This document shows positions 11,301 through 25,318 of a stretch of DNA of 64,000 nucleotides, one piece after another (positions within the stretch are counted from its first letter, which is position 1; each line of letters begins with the position of its first letter). Under the pieces are notes generated by a model, which saw nothing but the letters and a program-made list of their open reading frames with translations, was not told the origin of the DNA and made no database searches. The translations under genes were made by a program, and so were the position numbers. The stretch lies in contig NC_058513.1 in the NCBI RefSeq assembly GCF_020382885.2, positions 7,969,774 to 8,033,773 on the forward strand, read 5' to 3'. The DNA comes from Scatophagus argus (taxonomy: Eukaryota > Chordata > Actinopteri > Scatophagidae).

Positions 11301-14300
11301 TAGTTGTGTGTTTTCTGCATCATGCGCATTTATAACTCTGTGTACCATTTGCTGCATCTGGTTTTCTGAGGCAACTTTTAGACCTTTAAAAGAAATATTT
11401 GAGAAACTGAACGTATTTCCTCCACACCTCTTCCAGTTCTGCTGGGGGCAGAGCAGCCCTCTCAATGTCACTGAGTTTTTTGATGATGCGTTTGACCGAG
11501 TCATCCTGGAAGTCAGTGGTGTCGTACTCACGGGCCCTCTGTCCATACTTCAGGGTGTGGGCTGACATCGCCAGGTTCTTCTCAAGCTAAAGAAGAATAA
11601 TGAATACTCTTTAATTTTTCGATTTTTGCATTACTTGTCAGTGTCATCAGGCTGATTTGATGGATGAATGGGTGGATAAATGGATGGACAGGTGAAAAAA
11701 ATACACAGATACTTTAGGCGGACAGACAGAAACATGCATACATGAGTTGATTAGTGATTTACTGATGCAATTCATAGTTGATTCACTGACACATTTTGAT
11801 TAACCAATCATTTTATTGATTCCGTAACTTAATGCACAAAATCAACACAAGATGCAACAATCCTTTATGTTTTATTGATGCGAAATGACACTTGAACAAT
11901 GGTGAGGTGACCTCAGAGGCGTAGGTCACTCAGAGGGTCTCACCATCGCCTGCTTATTATCTTCGTTGATGTCAGTGTTGTACTTCCAGGAGGCCTCAGT
12001 GTAGGCATTCCACACCACCTCTGCTGTGCTGTTGTACTCATCCAGAAATTTCTGTGCATCAAGCTCATCTGTATTCTTGTCTGGGTAAACAAGGAGAAGG
12101 ACAAGTCAGCTGAAATGCAGAAAGCGTACTGTAAATAAAGATCTGTGTAATTAAGTTTGACAAATTCTGTCACATTTAACAAAATTATGATGTGTGAATC
12201 GTGATTAGAATGTACAAAAACCACAGGCTCCTCTGTTTTGTGGGAGATTGCTTTAAATGGAAAAGAAAGCTGTACTTTTCACTTTGTGTGCATGCAGAGA
12301 AATTCAGACTGTGAAATACTTTACCAAAGCAAAAGAAACAGTTTGCACCACTGCACCACATCTAATCCATCCTGCCCAGTCACAAATTATTTGCTTTAAA
12401 GTTCACAATTTATTAGAATGCAGCTAAAGCTCTTGTGTTGTATTGTTTCTTCCACATAGTGTTAAACTATGCTTTTTGTTCCTCTCTTACCAATGTCCCC
12501 AGGATAACCCTCAGGGATGGGTGGAACCCAGTTGAAGTCAGGCCATCCCAAAGTCTCATTCAGTTTTTCATTTTGGTTTTTCAGCCATTCAGTAATGGGC
12601 TCAAAGTATTTCATCAGTGAGTTGGCATCCAACTTGTTGGTGCCTATAGCCTCCTGGAGTACCTCTGGCCAAGGTTTGGAAGAGCCAGCTTGAAGAATTT
12701 TTCTGGAGGAGGTAGAATGAGAAGGTATCACACCATCACTGTTTCCACAAAGCATTATTCGTGTTCAACAGAGGCCCAATCAGTTTACTAACTTCAAAAT
12801 GGCCCCTGCTTCTGCGGAACGGTAGATGTCACATTTGTGCAAGGGACCGGTGTGATTAGCTGCCTGGCACAGTTTTTCATGAAGCTGGAACTGCAGGATG
12901 AAGCTGACAAAATACCTGCAGAGGGAAAAAATACTTTTTTAAACACTGACAGAAATCATAATGAGAATTGAGGTAAGAAAACTATAAGATGGTGAGAATG
13001 CTACATGCATGTGTTAAAGAAACCAACAGTCAAAATGTTTTTTTTAACTAAGTGACATTTCCCACATTGTTAGAGGAACCATCTGGTTTCAGATAATTTT
13101 CTTTTGGACCCTCCTGCAACAAGCTTCCTGGTATTGTAGGGTTTTTTTTATTGTTTTAAACCCCACTCAAGTGCCAATAACTGCATCGAGATTACAGCAC
13201 ACACTACCTTAATCTCCAGCTCACCATCAGTTAGTTAATTCACCATTTTACAATGCCCCTCATGTATGTACACACATACACAAACACACAATTATTGCAA
13301 TTGTGTGCTGAAACAGTGCTGACCTCAATTTGTGGAAATTAAAACTCAAAAGTTGTCCTGTCTTTAGTGTTTCGTTCTCTTCACTTTGTAACAGTAAAGG
13401 TAATGTATTTATCAGACAGCTAGGGAAAAACTAAATACACATAATGTGAATATTGAATACCCAAGGTGATTGGCTTTATCTCCTCTGTTTCTACATAAAT
13501 ATGGGGCTGGAACAAGATGCTACCTGATGTATGGTGTGTTTCCAGGGATGTGGTATTTTGCCCCTGGATCAAAGTGGTCTTCTGTACGTCTGGAGGGTGG
13601 GCAGATACCTTGATATTTTGTCCTTTAAAAAGAAATAGAGAGAAAGAGTTAGAGCACACTGGCATAAGTGAGATAACTAAGACATGTCTTCTGGGAAGTT
13701 ATTCCAGTTGTTTTAGGTTGTCCATCCATATCCAAGAGTCAGCTGGAAATGTGTGTTGTTCTTCCTGTAACACCTCACTTCTCACATTACAGTGGCTATA
13801 ACATAACAGTTTTTTTATTACATGATAACAATGGCAATGTAATGTGAAAACAGTCTGACAACATTAAAGGGGCCTCTTGCAGTAATGAACGTACAGATAA
13901 TTATCATCCAAATAGCTTTAGTAAATTGCTTAAGTTTCAGTTCACACTCTCCACTCTCATATGGTTGTTTTTGACCACAGCAGGGTCCCATTCCCAGTCA
14001 AAAAGCTTGAAAAGCCCACTCCACACTAACTGCATAGTACCAAACTGACAGGCACTGGTGAACATGACAGAGAATTTAGCAACTTTGGAGTCAGATATCA
14101 CAATCAAAATCAGAAACAGTTGGCCAGTTTTGTTGGCCAAGTTTGCTGGCACACACAAGGAATTTGTCAGGGAAGAAATAGTCTGGCACTTAACCCCCTG
14201 TAAACCTACAACTTGTTGCTTTTACACTTTAGTTTTGTGCAGATTAAACAAGATACAATGTGTTAAATAGTGAGATTTTCTGGATTTTTGGACAGAGCCA

Positions 14301-17300
14301 TTGCTGGCTGTTTCCCCATTTCCGATCCTTACATCTAAATTAAGTTAACCAGCTACAAGCAGCAGCTTCATATTCATTGTATTTACTTAGAAATACAATG
14401 AATAAACTTGTATTTACTAAGAAAGTGAATAATGATATTCCCCAAAAAACATCAAACTTTTCAAAATATATTGAACCAGGTAATAAAAACGTACCTGAGG
14501 TACCACCATTCTGAGTTGTACCGATTTTCAGGGATTTTTCCACTGAACACCCCCCATCTCCACTGGTCAATGAGGTAGCCAAAGGGAAGGAAGGCTATCT
14601 TTTCCAGAGCCATCTTTAACAGGTAGTTGATGTCAGTTTCTGGAAAAACACAATGCCATATTTATTAAGCATTTGATGCTGAATAAGATATCTGTCTTTA
14701 TCTAACTGTGTAATATTGGGAATTAATCCACATGTGTTTAGTATTTCAGTGGCTTGGATTTTATTTTTGTCCATCTTAGTGTCTTTACCATTGTCAGAGG
14801 TCACGGTTTCCAGCAGACGAATGGTTTGCAGATGTTTAGGTGTGGAAACGGAGAGAGACAAAACATCACCAATAGCCTCATGAAAACCAGGGTTGGCTCC
14901 ACGACGGAAGCCCACAGGCAGGTCCTTGTATTGCAGGTAATACTGGACGTGTCCCATCTCATGGTGTACAGTGAAGAGCTGCTCCATCGTCACAGTAGTG
15001 CACTGTTTGATCCTATAGATGATGAAACATCAATACAACTGACTAATGGCTTTGTATTATCAAGCTTTATCAACAAGAATACCAATAAGTGGATTAAGTC
15101 TTTAAGTGTTAGGACTGTCTTGTGCTTAATCTGATTCCGTTGAAACTATGCAATAAAGTTCTGACTCTCAGATTTAATTCAAGGGTGTTGACATCCTCAT
15201 ACAGTAAAGTTTTTAAACCTTCACAAGAGTAAAAAGTGAGTCCTATACAGATCAATGGAAGTGAAGCTCTAATTTTACCTGAAGTCTTTACGGTTGTAAA
15301 AATCCCAAGCAGATGCATGGCACACCACCTCTCGACCCTCTGGCTTCACCAGCATGGATCCTTCCCAGAACTCATCCGGCATCTCGTCCAAACCCAGAGA
15401 GGTGAAAAACTCCTCGGCCACACGAAACATGAGCGTGGCATTATAGCCCTGTGCAGAGGAAACAATCACACAAGACACAATTCACTTCAGTGACATCTGT
15501 CAAAAGTATATATAATATAATTTGTGCTGATTTGTGGTGGCATTTTTTCTATAGGTGACACACAATCTTTGTCCCACACTTACTTGCTTGATCATTTCAT
15601 CAGTCACATCCATGTTGGGTTTGTCAGGAAATGGGATCATCATATTATAAATATTGTTCCATGTCTGGGCCCACATATTTCCTACGGATGAGGAAGCAAA
15701 CACACTTAAGCAACGGTTCTAACTTGGTATGCTACATTCCATACAGAGGCACTGTAGGAAATGCCTCATTCATAGCAATGAGACAAGTACACAAAATGAC
15801 TTGCCATAGGGTGTCTGCATCTTAATAAGTTTGCATCGTCTCCTGCATATGTGGTCACAACTTTGATGTTTTTCCAAGCTTTTATTGAATAATGAATCTT
15901 GACTTTAGGGAGTCCTTTTCAATGTGGTTCCAATTTGATAAAATGCTGGGATTTGTTAAGCTTTGCAGCTGACAAATTCTTAAATGAATCTTTTATTCAC
16001 AATCTTTGTTAGGTAGTTTATGTGCCTTTCTGACATATATGGTGATATATACAAACACATGCTTTTTCACTCTTGAGTCAGAGGCTCAAGATTGACTGAA
16101 CATGCGGGACAGCCAAATTGTGGATGCATTTCACCAAATTCAGTATTTGCAGGAGGGTAGTCATAACAAGGGGAGACCAATAAGTGATTTGCTACACCAT
16201 AATCTGTGACCTGCAGCAGTAGAACAAATTTACGGTTGGTGAAGTGCATCACACATACACAAAAATCTGTGATTTTTATTCGATTTCTTCATAATGAAAC
16301 AGAATATTGTTACATTTGTTGTCTTTACTTTAGCTTATAATCCCCACATTTTTCCCCCATAGCAAAAGGAAAATGAGTCAGGACAGGGTTAATGAATGTT
16401 GAAGAGTAATCCTATGCCCTTTCAGCATAGTAGAATCTCTAAGACTCAAGTATATTACTTGAGCGAATAAAAACTTCATGTGCCTTTATAATGGCACTAA
16501 ATTGTTGCCTTCTGCATAAGTCAGAATGCATTCACAGTGCACACACCAGGCCTATTTCAATGTAGCTATTCGACTTTAAAGGAAATTTAAAGGAAAAGAG
16601 TGAAATAAAACCTTGCCTGCTTTAACAAAAAACAGGTTATTCTCCCTTGCAAAGCTCCAGCCAACAGATAATGTACGTTAGCAACAAAAAACTGGTTCAT
16701 ACCAAGCAGGTGAGCAGGGATGGGTCCTTTAAGGTTGATGTATTTGGAACCATACTGGTTGTAGAGCTGGCGGCGCACAAAGGCATGCAGGTTCTGGTAG
16801 AGGGGTTCAATGGTCCTGTAGAGTTGCTCAAGATCTTGCTCAAAGGTCTCAGTCTCATACCAAGAGCGCCATTCAGCTCCAGTGTCCGCAAATCCTGAAC
16901 AGGACAGCATGTTGGTATTCTTTCTCTTTGTTTCAATCATTTTCTTGATCTTTCCTTTCTTTTCTCAGTCATTTCTCCTCCTTTACTCTCCTTATTCTTT
17001 GTTCTTTGTTCTTGTTAAATTAACGATGTATTTGTAGTATTATGAACCTTGTGTCTCTCTGCCAAAGGTCAAGAAGAGGTTCTTACCATCAGCTTGGGAG
17101 GCTGCATTGCTGAGTGTCACAAATTCGGGGTAGAGCTTCTTAAGAGGAACACCTGATGCATTGTGCCACCCCTCCCAGACGTACAGCAGCCTCTTGTAGC
17201 TCCTGGATGTGGCCATGATGTCTGTGAGCTCTGAAAAATGGAAGAAAAATCGCCCACACCCTTAGTTGTGAAGGAAAACATGGAATATAAAGGTAGGCAG

Positions 17301-20300
17301 GCTTACTCTGCTGCACAAACAAAAGATAACCCAAGTTTTTCCTGAAACAATCAAGACATATTCATGTTTAGATGACTTCAAGCTCTCTCAGCAGGAAAAG
17401 GGCAGAGATTAGCTCTGAGTTATGACAATTCCTCTTCTGAGCATCATGTAAAACAACATTTGTCTTTAGAAAGTCAGAGGAAATGAAGGTGAGGAAAAGG
17501 AGACAGTTGAAGACCATAGAATAGTGTTGAGATAGTAGAAAACTAACAGTCTGTTATTATTATGACACCATTTTCTTTGTGAAAGGATGCAGCCCATATT
17601 TTGTAATAATAACCCTGTTCCACCTTTGGCAGTAAATTTGATTATTTATGTTTACAAGTAGGCCCTATTTATTTTAAGTAGAAATAACCGTTTTTGCTCT
17701 CTTGTCATACTGTGTGTGTGTGTTGGCCAGGATTTCTCATAATTGCTTCTGGCAGCAAAACACGGAGCCATTGTTCACAATACATGTCGTCAGAGTTAAA
17801 ATCTACTGACATGTTGTTTCTATAGCTTTTAACTCAACACTCATGGGCATATTCACAACACTTCCTCTGGAGACCTCTCTGAAGTAAATGGTGCATCCTG
17901 TTACTTTTCCAAGAGCGGATAAGATCTTGACCACTTAGAACAGTTTTTCTTTCTAGATATCCCCACCACATTGTTGTTCGGTTAATATTCCTCAACAGTG
18001 CTGCTCCTGTTTTTTTTTCTAGTAACTAATTTTCAAAACATCTGTCTCACATAATTCATTTATTTCAAGACACAAACAGAAATTTTATTCTACATATACT
18101 CACCAGGTTCCAGGCTCCAGCTTATGTTTGGCTCTGGATGCACCTTGGCTGTAGAATAAATCTTGTCCATTTCGCTGAGAATTTCATTATACTGGAGACA
18201 AGAAAAGACAGCTGAAGTCAGTCTCTGATGCTTAAAAGCAATCAGCACTGATACGCTGACAAATCATGATTTCCAAGTCAAAAAAAAAAAAAACAGAAGC
18301 ACACCTTCTCTCTTTTGTCCAGAGGCAGGTTGGCAGCTCCCAGTATCTTGATCTTGCCCATCAGTTTCTTGTCTTTAGGGTCGGAGAGAGCGTTGAGAAC
18401 TGCAGGAGAGAAGACTTGCTTGGCTTTTAACCCCCATGCTGATGAGAAAGCTTGCTCTTCAAGGGATGCAGTTACCTAAAGAAGAGTCAATGACAATGAC
18501 ACTCTGAATGTCTAGATTTGTGCAATTACTCATCTTCTAAAATTCAAAGGCCTTTCAGCATTTGCCTTAAAACATGCAACCAAGAAAGACAACATTTATT
18601 TACACACATTAGTTTATCCTGTTCATAATGTTTGTTTGTTTGTTGTTGGACAGGTTAACATAACATTTATGGTCCTCTGAGAATGCATCTTTCTGATTTC
18701 CTCTAACACTCCCAGCAGACTGATGGGATGAAATATCTTAACAAATTTTTCATGAAATTTGTTGCAGGGATTCATGGTCTTTGTGAACTTTTTGGATCCC
18801 CTGATGTTAATTTCCACACCATCACCAGGCCAAAGTTCAATTATCTAACACTTTGGTTTATCTACAGTTTGGTTTTCTTAACAATGACCAATATGGCCTC
18901 ATAGAGCCGCTAGCATGGCTCTACACTATTCTAATTCAACTCCTTTTGCTGCAACATGTTTTCATCTGACTTATATGTCCCTTGACAGCTGTGCCGACAC
19001 ATCTTCCCTCTGGAATCAATAAAGTGCTCTTTCTGTCTATTGGGAGCAAGGGCAGAAAAAGAATAACCCTTCCACAAGGATAACATATGGCCTCACTGAA
19101 TCTCAGGAGCCTTTCTGGGGGGTCATGGACACACTGTAGGTGTTCTCTGTACATAATGCCAATGCTGAAGAAGGGATGGAGTCAAGGCCACTGTGGAAAA
19201 TTGCACAAAAAATGATGATCTATCACTGTATTGTTACATACATACATACATATAAATATACATATACCCCTATTTTCCTTGAAATTCAAGTTAAGGTTTC
19301 CATAAAATGAAAGCTGCTCCACAAAACATCCTTATGTTTTTAAGGTTAGTTAAACTGTTGCACAAAAGACCTTAGCAACCAAAGCAAGAAAAAGAGTGTA
19401 CTGTGACAAGGTGAACCAATAAATAAATACTTCTATACAGCCATAACAGTGTAATGGTTACTTCGACTAAGCTGAGTTAAAATTAGATGTTAAGAGTTTT
19501 TATTACCAGCGTTGTTGGGTTCTAATTTTTAACCAGAACAGACAAGTTGTCGTATTCGTTTTGGACTCTTCTCTCTACAAAATTTTAATTAATTTTCATT
19601 GTAATTTCGCTCACATCTGTTGTTTGTTTACTCTGTGTGCTGTCTTTTGCAATATTCCTTCAGAAGAATAACGTTTTCTTCTTCTATCCAATTTGACCTT
19701 TTTGCCTTTTTTTTCTTCTGGCAAACAAACCGTCTCCATGGAAACTGCAAGATTTTACTGCTTCAATGCAGTAAATGACTTAATGCTTTTTCTTAACTAA
19801 GTAAATATTTTATGGGATTCTGTGCAACACATTCAAGTGAGTCCATCAGCAAAGAAGAAATGAAGCATAAGTGCCATACCCAAATAGAAAACCTGAGGTA
19901 TTTTGTGCGTCTTATTGTGTTGCAACTCTATACTCCGCGTCATGCTTAAGTTAAGCTATGCAAACCACAGTGAAAACTGAGCTAGCTGTGTCATACTTGG
20001 AAAATGGAAACTAACACTATGTAACCACAGGGCAATGAGTTAATGCTCACAGCTCAACACATCCTGATAAAACTTACAGGACAGTAGCTTCATTTCAGTA
20101 ATGTTTTCATTAAAGCCTTTCTTATCTGTCATTCTCCCAGCCTTCGCTAAAATAACAGGCAACAGGATGGAAATCTGGTGACAGTGAGTTGAAGTATTAA
20201 CTCTGACCTTTGTGCGCTTCCTCTCAATCTCTGTCTTTTTCTCAATCGCTTTTTCCAGCATGCCTCCACCCATCCATCCATCCCCCCAGATAATCATTCT

Positions 20301-22495
20301 TGACCAAAACAACACAGTAAAGATAAGGCTGAAATGCTGATTTTTCTTTACATCAAAGTCTAAAAGACTGGAGTGATGAAATTTGTAATGACACAAACTG
20401 TTCCCATAAACCTCCCATAAACGAATCCTCATAATCATTTACACTTTAAACCTGTATACATAACCTGTACGTGTGCAAAGGACTTGAATCCCGCGCTGCT
20501 GTAAGTTTCTTTCCAAAATGAGATACAACATTCGCCTTGATTGCTATATACATTAAAATTAGTGTTCAGGTAAAGAGCTGTTGGAAGATATGTGTGTCTA
20601 AAGAAATTCTAATTGGGTGACAAAATCTTTCTGAAACGAATTCATAGTGTCTCAAAAGTAAACCACCACAGTGTAGGTAACTCTCAAACCTCACAGCCAA
20701 GTCACAAGAAAAGGCTGGCAGGAGCATGCAGTGAGGTAAATGACTGAGACTCAGCTCTGATAGTGACGCTTGAAGGCAGCTTGTATAGCAATCTGGGGTT
20801 CAAAGGACATCGGTCATTGATATCCACTCTCATCTGTTTTTATTCAGCACGGCTGGTCTGATCCACATTCTGTTTGATCCTCTACATGTCTAACCTGAGC
20901 CTCATCTGCACAGAGACCAAATCACCCTAACCTGTGAAGCTGGATGGGCTCAAGAGGAAGTGTGTGTGTGTGTGTGTGTGTGTGGGTGCATGTGCTTGCA
21001 CATGTTTTACTTTGTATGCATGCCTGGAGTATACATGCTGTCATCTAATCTGCAAGTCCATTGTAATAATTTCAATGCAACGGACTTGCAATGCGGAATA
21101 AGGGGAATGCCAACATTACAAAATTTCTCTGTCAGGCTGAGTTGCCATGCACCCCCTGGCTGCCAGATCAGATGGAGCTCACAGCTCTGAACCACTTTGA
21201 TCCCATCTCAGAAAAAAAAAAAATCATGCTCATACATGGCAACTAATAAGCCTGCTCATCTTTCACCTTACATCCCAGGCACATCCTGTAGAGCAGAGCA
21301 CATTCTGCAGCCTGACCCCATTGACCCTGGCGTGGTGGGGGCCACATCTACACCTGTTCAGTGTGTGAAGAGACCAGTGTTCAAGGCCTGGATAGTGAGC
21401 TGAAATCCTGTTGTGACAGCTGTACAAGCACACAATGAAAAAAAATCCAGAGACTTTACCCCGAGTGTGTCACTTGGATAATTTGCTTTCATAAATTTTT
21501 ATTTGCGTAAGCTTATATTGTTTGCACTCATCCATGAATGTGTAGAGGGTTGTGGTCAAAGGCAAGTCATACTGCTCTTTCACACCTCTACAGTTTCATT
21601 GTCTCCTGCAACCTCCTGCTGGGCTGTACGTTTCTCATGCTTCATTGCTGGTATCCTGTCTCCCTTGTCTTCAATGTTAATGCAAATGTCTGTCAGGCAT
21701 ATGGCCAGATGAAACGGTAAAACCATTGCAAGCTGCTGTTAGTGTAATGTTTCGTATCTTGCCTCTAACGGCCCGTTTTGAAATTCCTGCAAAGGTGAAG
21801 TGTTTTATCACCTGCAAGTATTGCCACATTGGATCATAAAGACTATTAGTGTGTGCCAAACTATGTCCTGTAACAGGTCCATCTGGAGAAACTGTATTAA
21901 GCAGAAATATCATAAAAAGGAAGCAACATAATAGCATGTGAGACTAGAAATTTATTCAAGACTAGAAGACGTTCGCACCACAGGCACTCAGATCTGTTTT
22001 TTATTTCCAGTAACACACAAGCTGAGTTGGCTGCACTGGGAGGAACTGAGCATGTATTGCTGGAGAGAGATGAATAGGGGCGATCTCCAAGTCAAGCAGG
22101 GTTCAGCTCCACAGAAACTCTTGGCCATGCATACATTTTTGATGACAAGGTGCCAGTACTGGCAAGAATGGAATTTACTCGATCAATTTTATCACAGCTG
22201 TGAGAGAAAGGATTAGTTAACATGTCACCCTCTAAGATCAAGACTCCACGAGTTGTCTTACCTGAAGATTGGAGTTGTAGTCCGTTATGTTGGTGTTGTA
22301 GTTCCAGCTGGCAGAGACACTGAAAAATAACACCTCCTCAGCAGTGCTGTTGTAGTCGCTGAGGAACCTCAATGCATCATCTGTGGTGTCTGCATAGTCT
22401 CCTGGCAGCCAGCTTTCACGTAGAGCCTCAGAGAGTCCCAGGACTGGCAGGAGCAGCAGCACTGTCCACAGAAACCTGTCCACACCGGTGCCCAT
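5310..22495 (-). CDS. ace: angiotensin-converting enzyme, somatic two-domain form
   Basis: A zinc dipeptidyl-carboxypeptidase (peptidase family M2) that converts angiotensin I and degrades bradykinin at the cell surface. Coding exons in gene order are 22262-22495, 18305-18475, 18104-18191, 17087-17230, 16703-16894, 15584-15681, 15279-15448, 14789-15012, 14495-14639, 13524-13622, 12793-12915, 12491-12702, 11944-12080, 11428-11586, 10492-10579, 10074-10217, 9653-9844, 9183-9280, 8517-8689, 7599-7822, 7357-7501, 7088-7186, 6710-6832, 6073-6272 and 5310-5494. All phases agree; the product is 1288 residues (human somatic form 1306). It has a signal peptide (residues 1 to about 24, [13 protein letters not shown]), two catalytic domains with HEMGH motifs, a membrane helix at about 1252-1270 and a short basic tail. 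The start is the ATG before the signal peptide. One donor (12793|GTTAGT) is non-consensus at +3 but keeps the frame. Confidence 0.96.
6073..11586 (-). other. ace: ACE C-domain exons
   Basis: Exons 11428-11586 to 6073-6272 encode the membrane-proximal catalytic domain. The zinc site is H981-E-M-G-H985 with E1009 in FHEAIGD (exon 7599-7822). The early disulfide loop CRKNGTC is kept in exon 10492-10579. Exon lengths (88, 144, 192, 98, 173, 224, 145, 99, 123, 200) match the N-domain series. In mammals a testis promoter lies in the intron before this half; I see no open reading frame here that would be a germinal first exon. Confidence 0.93.
12491..18475 (-). other. ace: ACE N-domain exons
   Basis: The eleven exons from 18305-18475 to 12491-12702 encode the N-terminal catalytic domain. 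The zinc site is H383-E-M-G-H387 with E411 in FHEAIGD (exon 14789-15012). The disulfide partners in [11 protein letters not shown] and in KLC/KCDIY are present. The first disulfide of mammalian ACE (two cysteines around a short NG/NKT loop) is missing here: exon 18104-18191 reads [14 protein letters not shown]. Exon lengths run 88, 144, 192, 98, 170, 224, 145, 99, 123, 212, closely mirrored in the C-domain, which shows the internal duplication known for ACE. Confidence 0.93.
18476..22261. other. ace intron 1
   Basis: Longest ace intron (3.8 kb). It holds a TG microsatellite at about 20961-20983 and AT-rich unique sequence. Several open frames of 60-130 codons occur on both strands, but none has splice signals in phase with ace or a recognisable motif. 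Confidence 0.5.
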
Positions 22496-22546
22496 GGCTA
22501 TCCTCCACCAAAGAGTGGAAGAGAAAAACTGGAAAGAGTTGGAAGC

Positions 22547-22554
22547 TATAAATA
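22547..22554 (-). promoter_or_regulatory. ace: possible ace TATA-like element
   Basis: TATTTATA on the - strand, 52 bases above the ace start codon. A start site about 25-30 bases below it would leave a 5' leader of roughly 25 bases. An ATTGG (inverted CCAAT) is just upstream. Only position and sequence support this. Confidence 0.3.
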
Positions 22555-24146
22555 CGCTTGCTCCAATGAAGTGAGAGTACACCTTCCCCCTGGAGCTGTT
22601 GTCTCAACCACTCCTTCTCTGTTCCCTTCTTAGCCTACCAGCCTGGCTGGTTAAGTGCACAATTGCCAAAGCGAGCTTCTTTTTAAGTGGCAGTTTAACC
22701 CAGCCCACACTTCTCTGCAGCCTTCCCTCTTAACACTCTATAGCATTGGACATATCCCCCCCCACCCCCCTTCTTTTTCAGTGTACCAGCCTGTCAGGAT
22801 TCAGAGAGCTGGCAACGTCTTGATATTCAAGTTTCTATAACTGAGATGAGAGATAAGATATGACACACCATTGCAGTGTGTCTGCCTGCTTCCTTGCCTG
22901 TGGAGTGGTGGATACTCACTAACCTGGGAGGGACTCCACATACTTTGCTCTCAGTTCCCTCCTTCAGCTTAGTGACAACAGAGGGAGGGGGAGTTGTGAA
23001 GACAGGGGAAATGAAAGAGACAGGGAATAGGGGAATCAAACACGAGGGTGTGAGCGCTGAACATTGAGGGCTGAGCAGGCTGCGAGTGAGATAGAGTTAC
23101 AAAATAGTGAAAGGAGCTGGCTCACCTCAACTCTGTCGTTTATACAAAACCTGCACAAATAGTGCAGTTTACAGCAGTCCCAGACTGTCAGAGCATTGCA
23201 CATTCAGATTAGTGTTACAGCATTCATTTAAGTGTGTGTTTGAGGGGGATATTCCACTGAGCTATTTATTCCATTCACTTGAGGGAATAAGAAACCCATG
23301 TGCAATTCTTTTTCCTCATAATCATTGAGTAAACAAACCTAATTCAGTGAGTTCCTCACATTCTTGGGGAATCCTCTGGGAGAGAAGACTGAATGAGGTT
23401 ATATCACACAGCAAAATCCTATTCTGTATTTAACTTAATTTTATTTTACCTTCAACTGGGCAAGTCATTAGAGCAGATTCTTATTATTAGAATTTTGGAA
23501 GGCACTACAAAATATCAAAAGCTGAAAAGCAGCTGTACACATCCAAACATTTTCAGCACACACTTACATATAAGCAAAACAAACATTACAGAAATGAAAT
23601 GAAATCTAGCACACAAGCAACAGACATAAGGCTGGCAGAGAAGAGCTTCGCACAAAGGTGACTTCCAGAAAAATTGTCCAGTTTTAGTGCTTTTTGCAGA
23701 TCATTCCAGTCTTTGGGTGCAGCAGCTGAAATGGCAACAGACCAAATGCGGTATTTGTTACACGATGGACAACAATGAAGCACATTGTGCAGTGCTGAGA
23801 GCAAAGCACAAAAGATGTTTTGGGAAAAATTCATGCAAAAATTAGTCCGTTCAAAAACCTCAGTGAACTGGATACACTGAATACAAAACAGTTTTGTTTA
23901 ATAAAACTGTTTAATAAATAATTAGGAAACAAATCCCACTTTTGATATTATTTATGATCAGTGTTTCAGTATTTATCATATCTCCCTGTACAGTTGATAC
24001 TATATTAATGATTACTGGCGGAGTTCACCATCCCACCCAGGATTTAGACTGTCTAACTGCACCTGGGGCTCACAGGAATACAATACAGGCAATCTATCTA
24101 ATCTATCCATCTAATTCGTCACAGCCACAGTTCTGCTTTGATGTGT

Positions 24147-24320
24147 TTTTGATGGATTTTTGCCTTTATTTCACAAATGCCGCTTAAGAGAGACAGTAAA
24201 GGGAGAAGAGACAGACAGACAGGGGATAGCATGCAGCGTGGGGCTCTATCTGAAATCGATCAGTCTGGAATCGAACCCGTGCAGCTACAGTAAGGACTCA
24301 GCCTCCAGCCTCCTTGATTT
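24147..24320 (+). repeat. teleost interspersed repeat (SINE-like tail)
   Basis: Contains the run GGAATCGAACCCGTGCAGC followed by TACAGTAAGGACTCAGCCTCC, preceded by a purine-rich GACAGACAGACAGGGGA stretch. The AATCGAACCC core looks tRNA-derived. This combination recurs widely in fish genomes; the family name was not determined. Confidence 0.6.
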
Positions 24321-25318
24321 TATAACAGCAAAAAGACAAACCCTGCAGCTCAGTGTTGTTCTTCAAGTTTCAAGTGTGAACCGTGTTGAGTTTGAAAACA
24401 CTGACAGCTTAGCAAACTGTCAGTGTAACAAAACCAATGGATGCGTCTTTAAGCTGCTTAATGAGGCCACTCAGACTGACGCAGTGACTGAATGAGGCCA
24501 TAAAACACGATAATGTAGAAATGAGTGATCTTTTATTCCGCAAGGAAGGGATCATAAATCTTAAGGACTTAAACAGCAGCATTCTTAAAATTTTGGTTTA
24601 CGTTTTCAGAAAGGGTTTGAAACGTGGATGGATCAGATCAAAAATTAAATCTAACATGTCTGTCACAGTTTAGGCTCATATTTTGAGGGTTTGTGTCATT
24701 CTATCCGGTATGACATATGGCGACAGTAAATTAATATGCATGGCCTCATAGTTTCCAATAGAGCCTTATCATTCAACAAAGGTCTCCAAACTGAGTGCCA
24801 TATAAATCAGAATGTCTTTGACGGTAGCATAAGTAATGTTACTGCCGATAACACGTTTCTCTCTAGAACAGATAAAGATGTCATTTTAATCATGCTGACA
24901 TTTCACATTAGAGGAGAGTGAACTCTAGAGAACTTAGTCTAACTTACACAACGCTGAGCAATACCAGAGCTGAGAAATAAGTGCATCAACGCTGTCTGTC
25001 ATGTAATCTCATTAAAAACCACTGATTGAAGCTGGACTGTCAGCTTGATCAGAACTGAGATTCAGTCTGCTCACCTGAGTGCTGTTTGTCATGTCAAGGC
25101 AGAGGGAGTCATTATCACCTCACAGTGAGAGAGGGACAGCGATTATGTGAGTGGTTCAAGGTCACAGTGAGTTCAGTTGATTAAAATCCCACCACACGGG
25201 CCTGCAGACAACCCTCTGTGCTGAGATCTTCCTCAGTTGGCCTAAGAGAAGAAGAAAAGGAGGAAGAGTCAGCTTAGGTATCTATCAAGCCATGTAACAG
25301 ATGTCTTAAAAGAGATAA

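Noticed and set aside
20040-20438. 132-codon open frame on the - strand in ace intron 1
   Set aside because: No splice signals in phase with ace and no recognisable motif.
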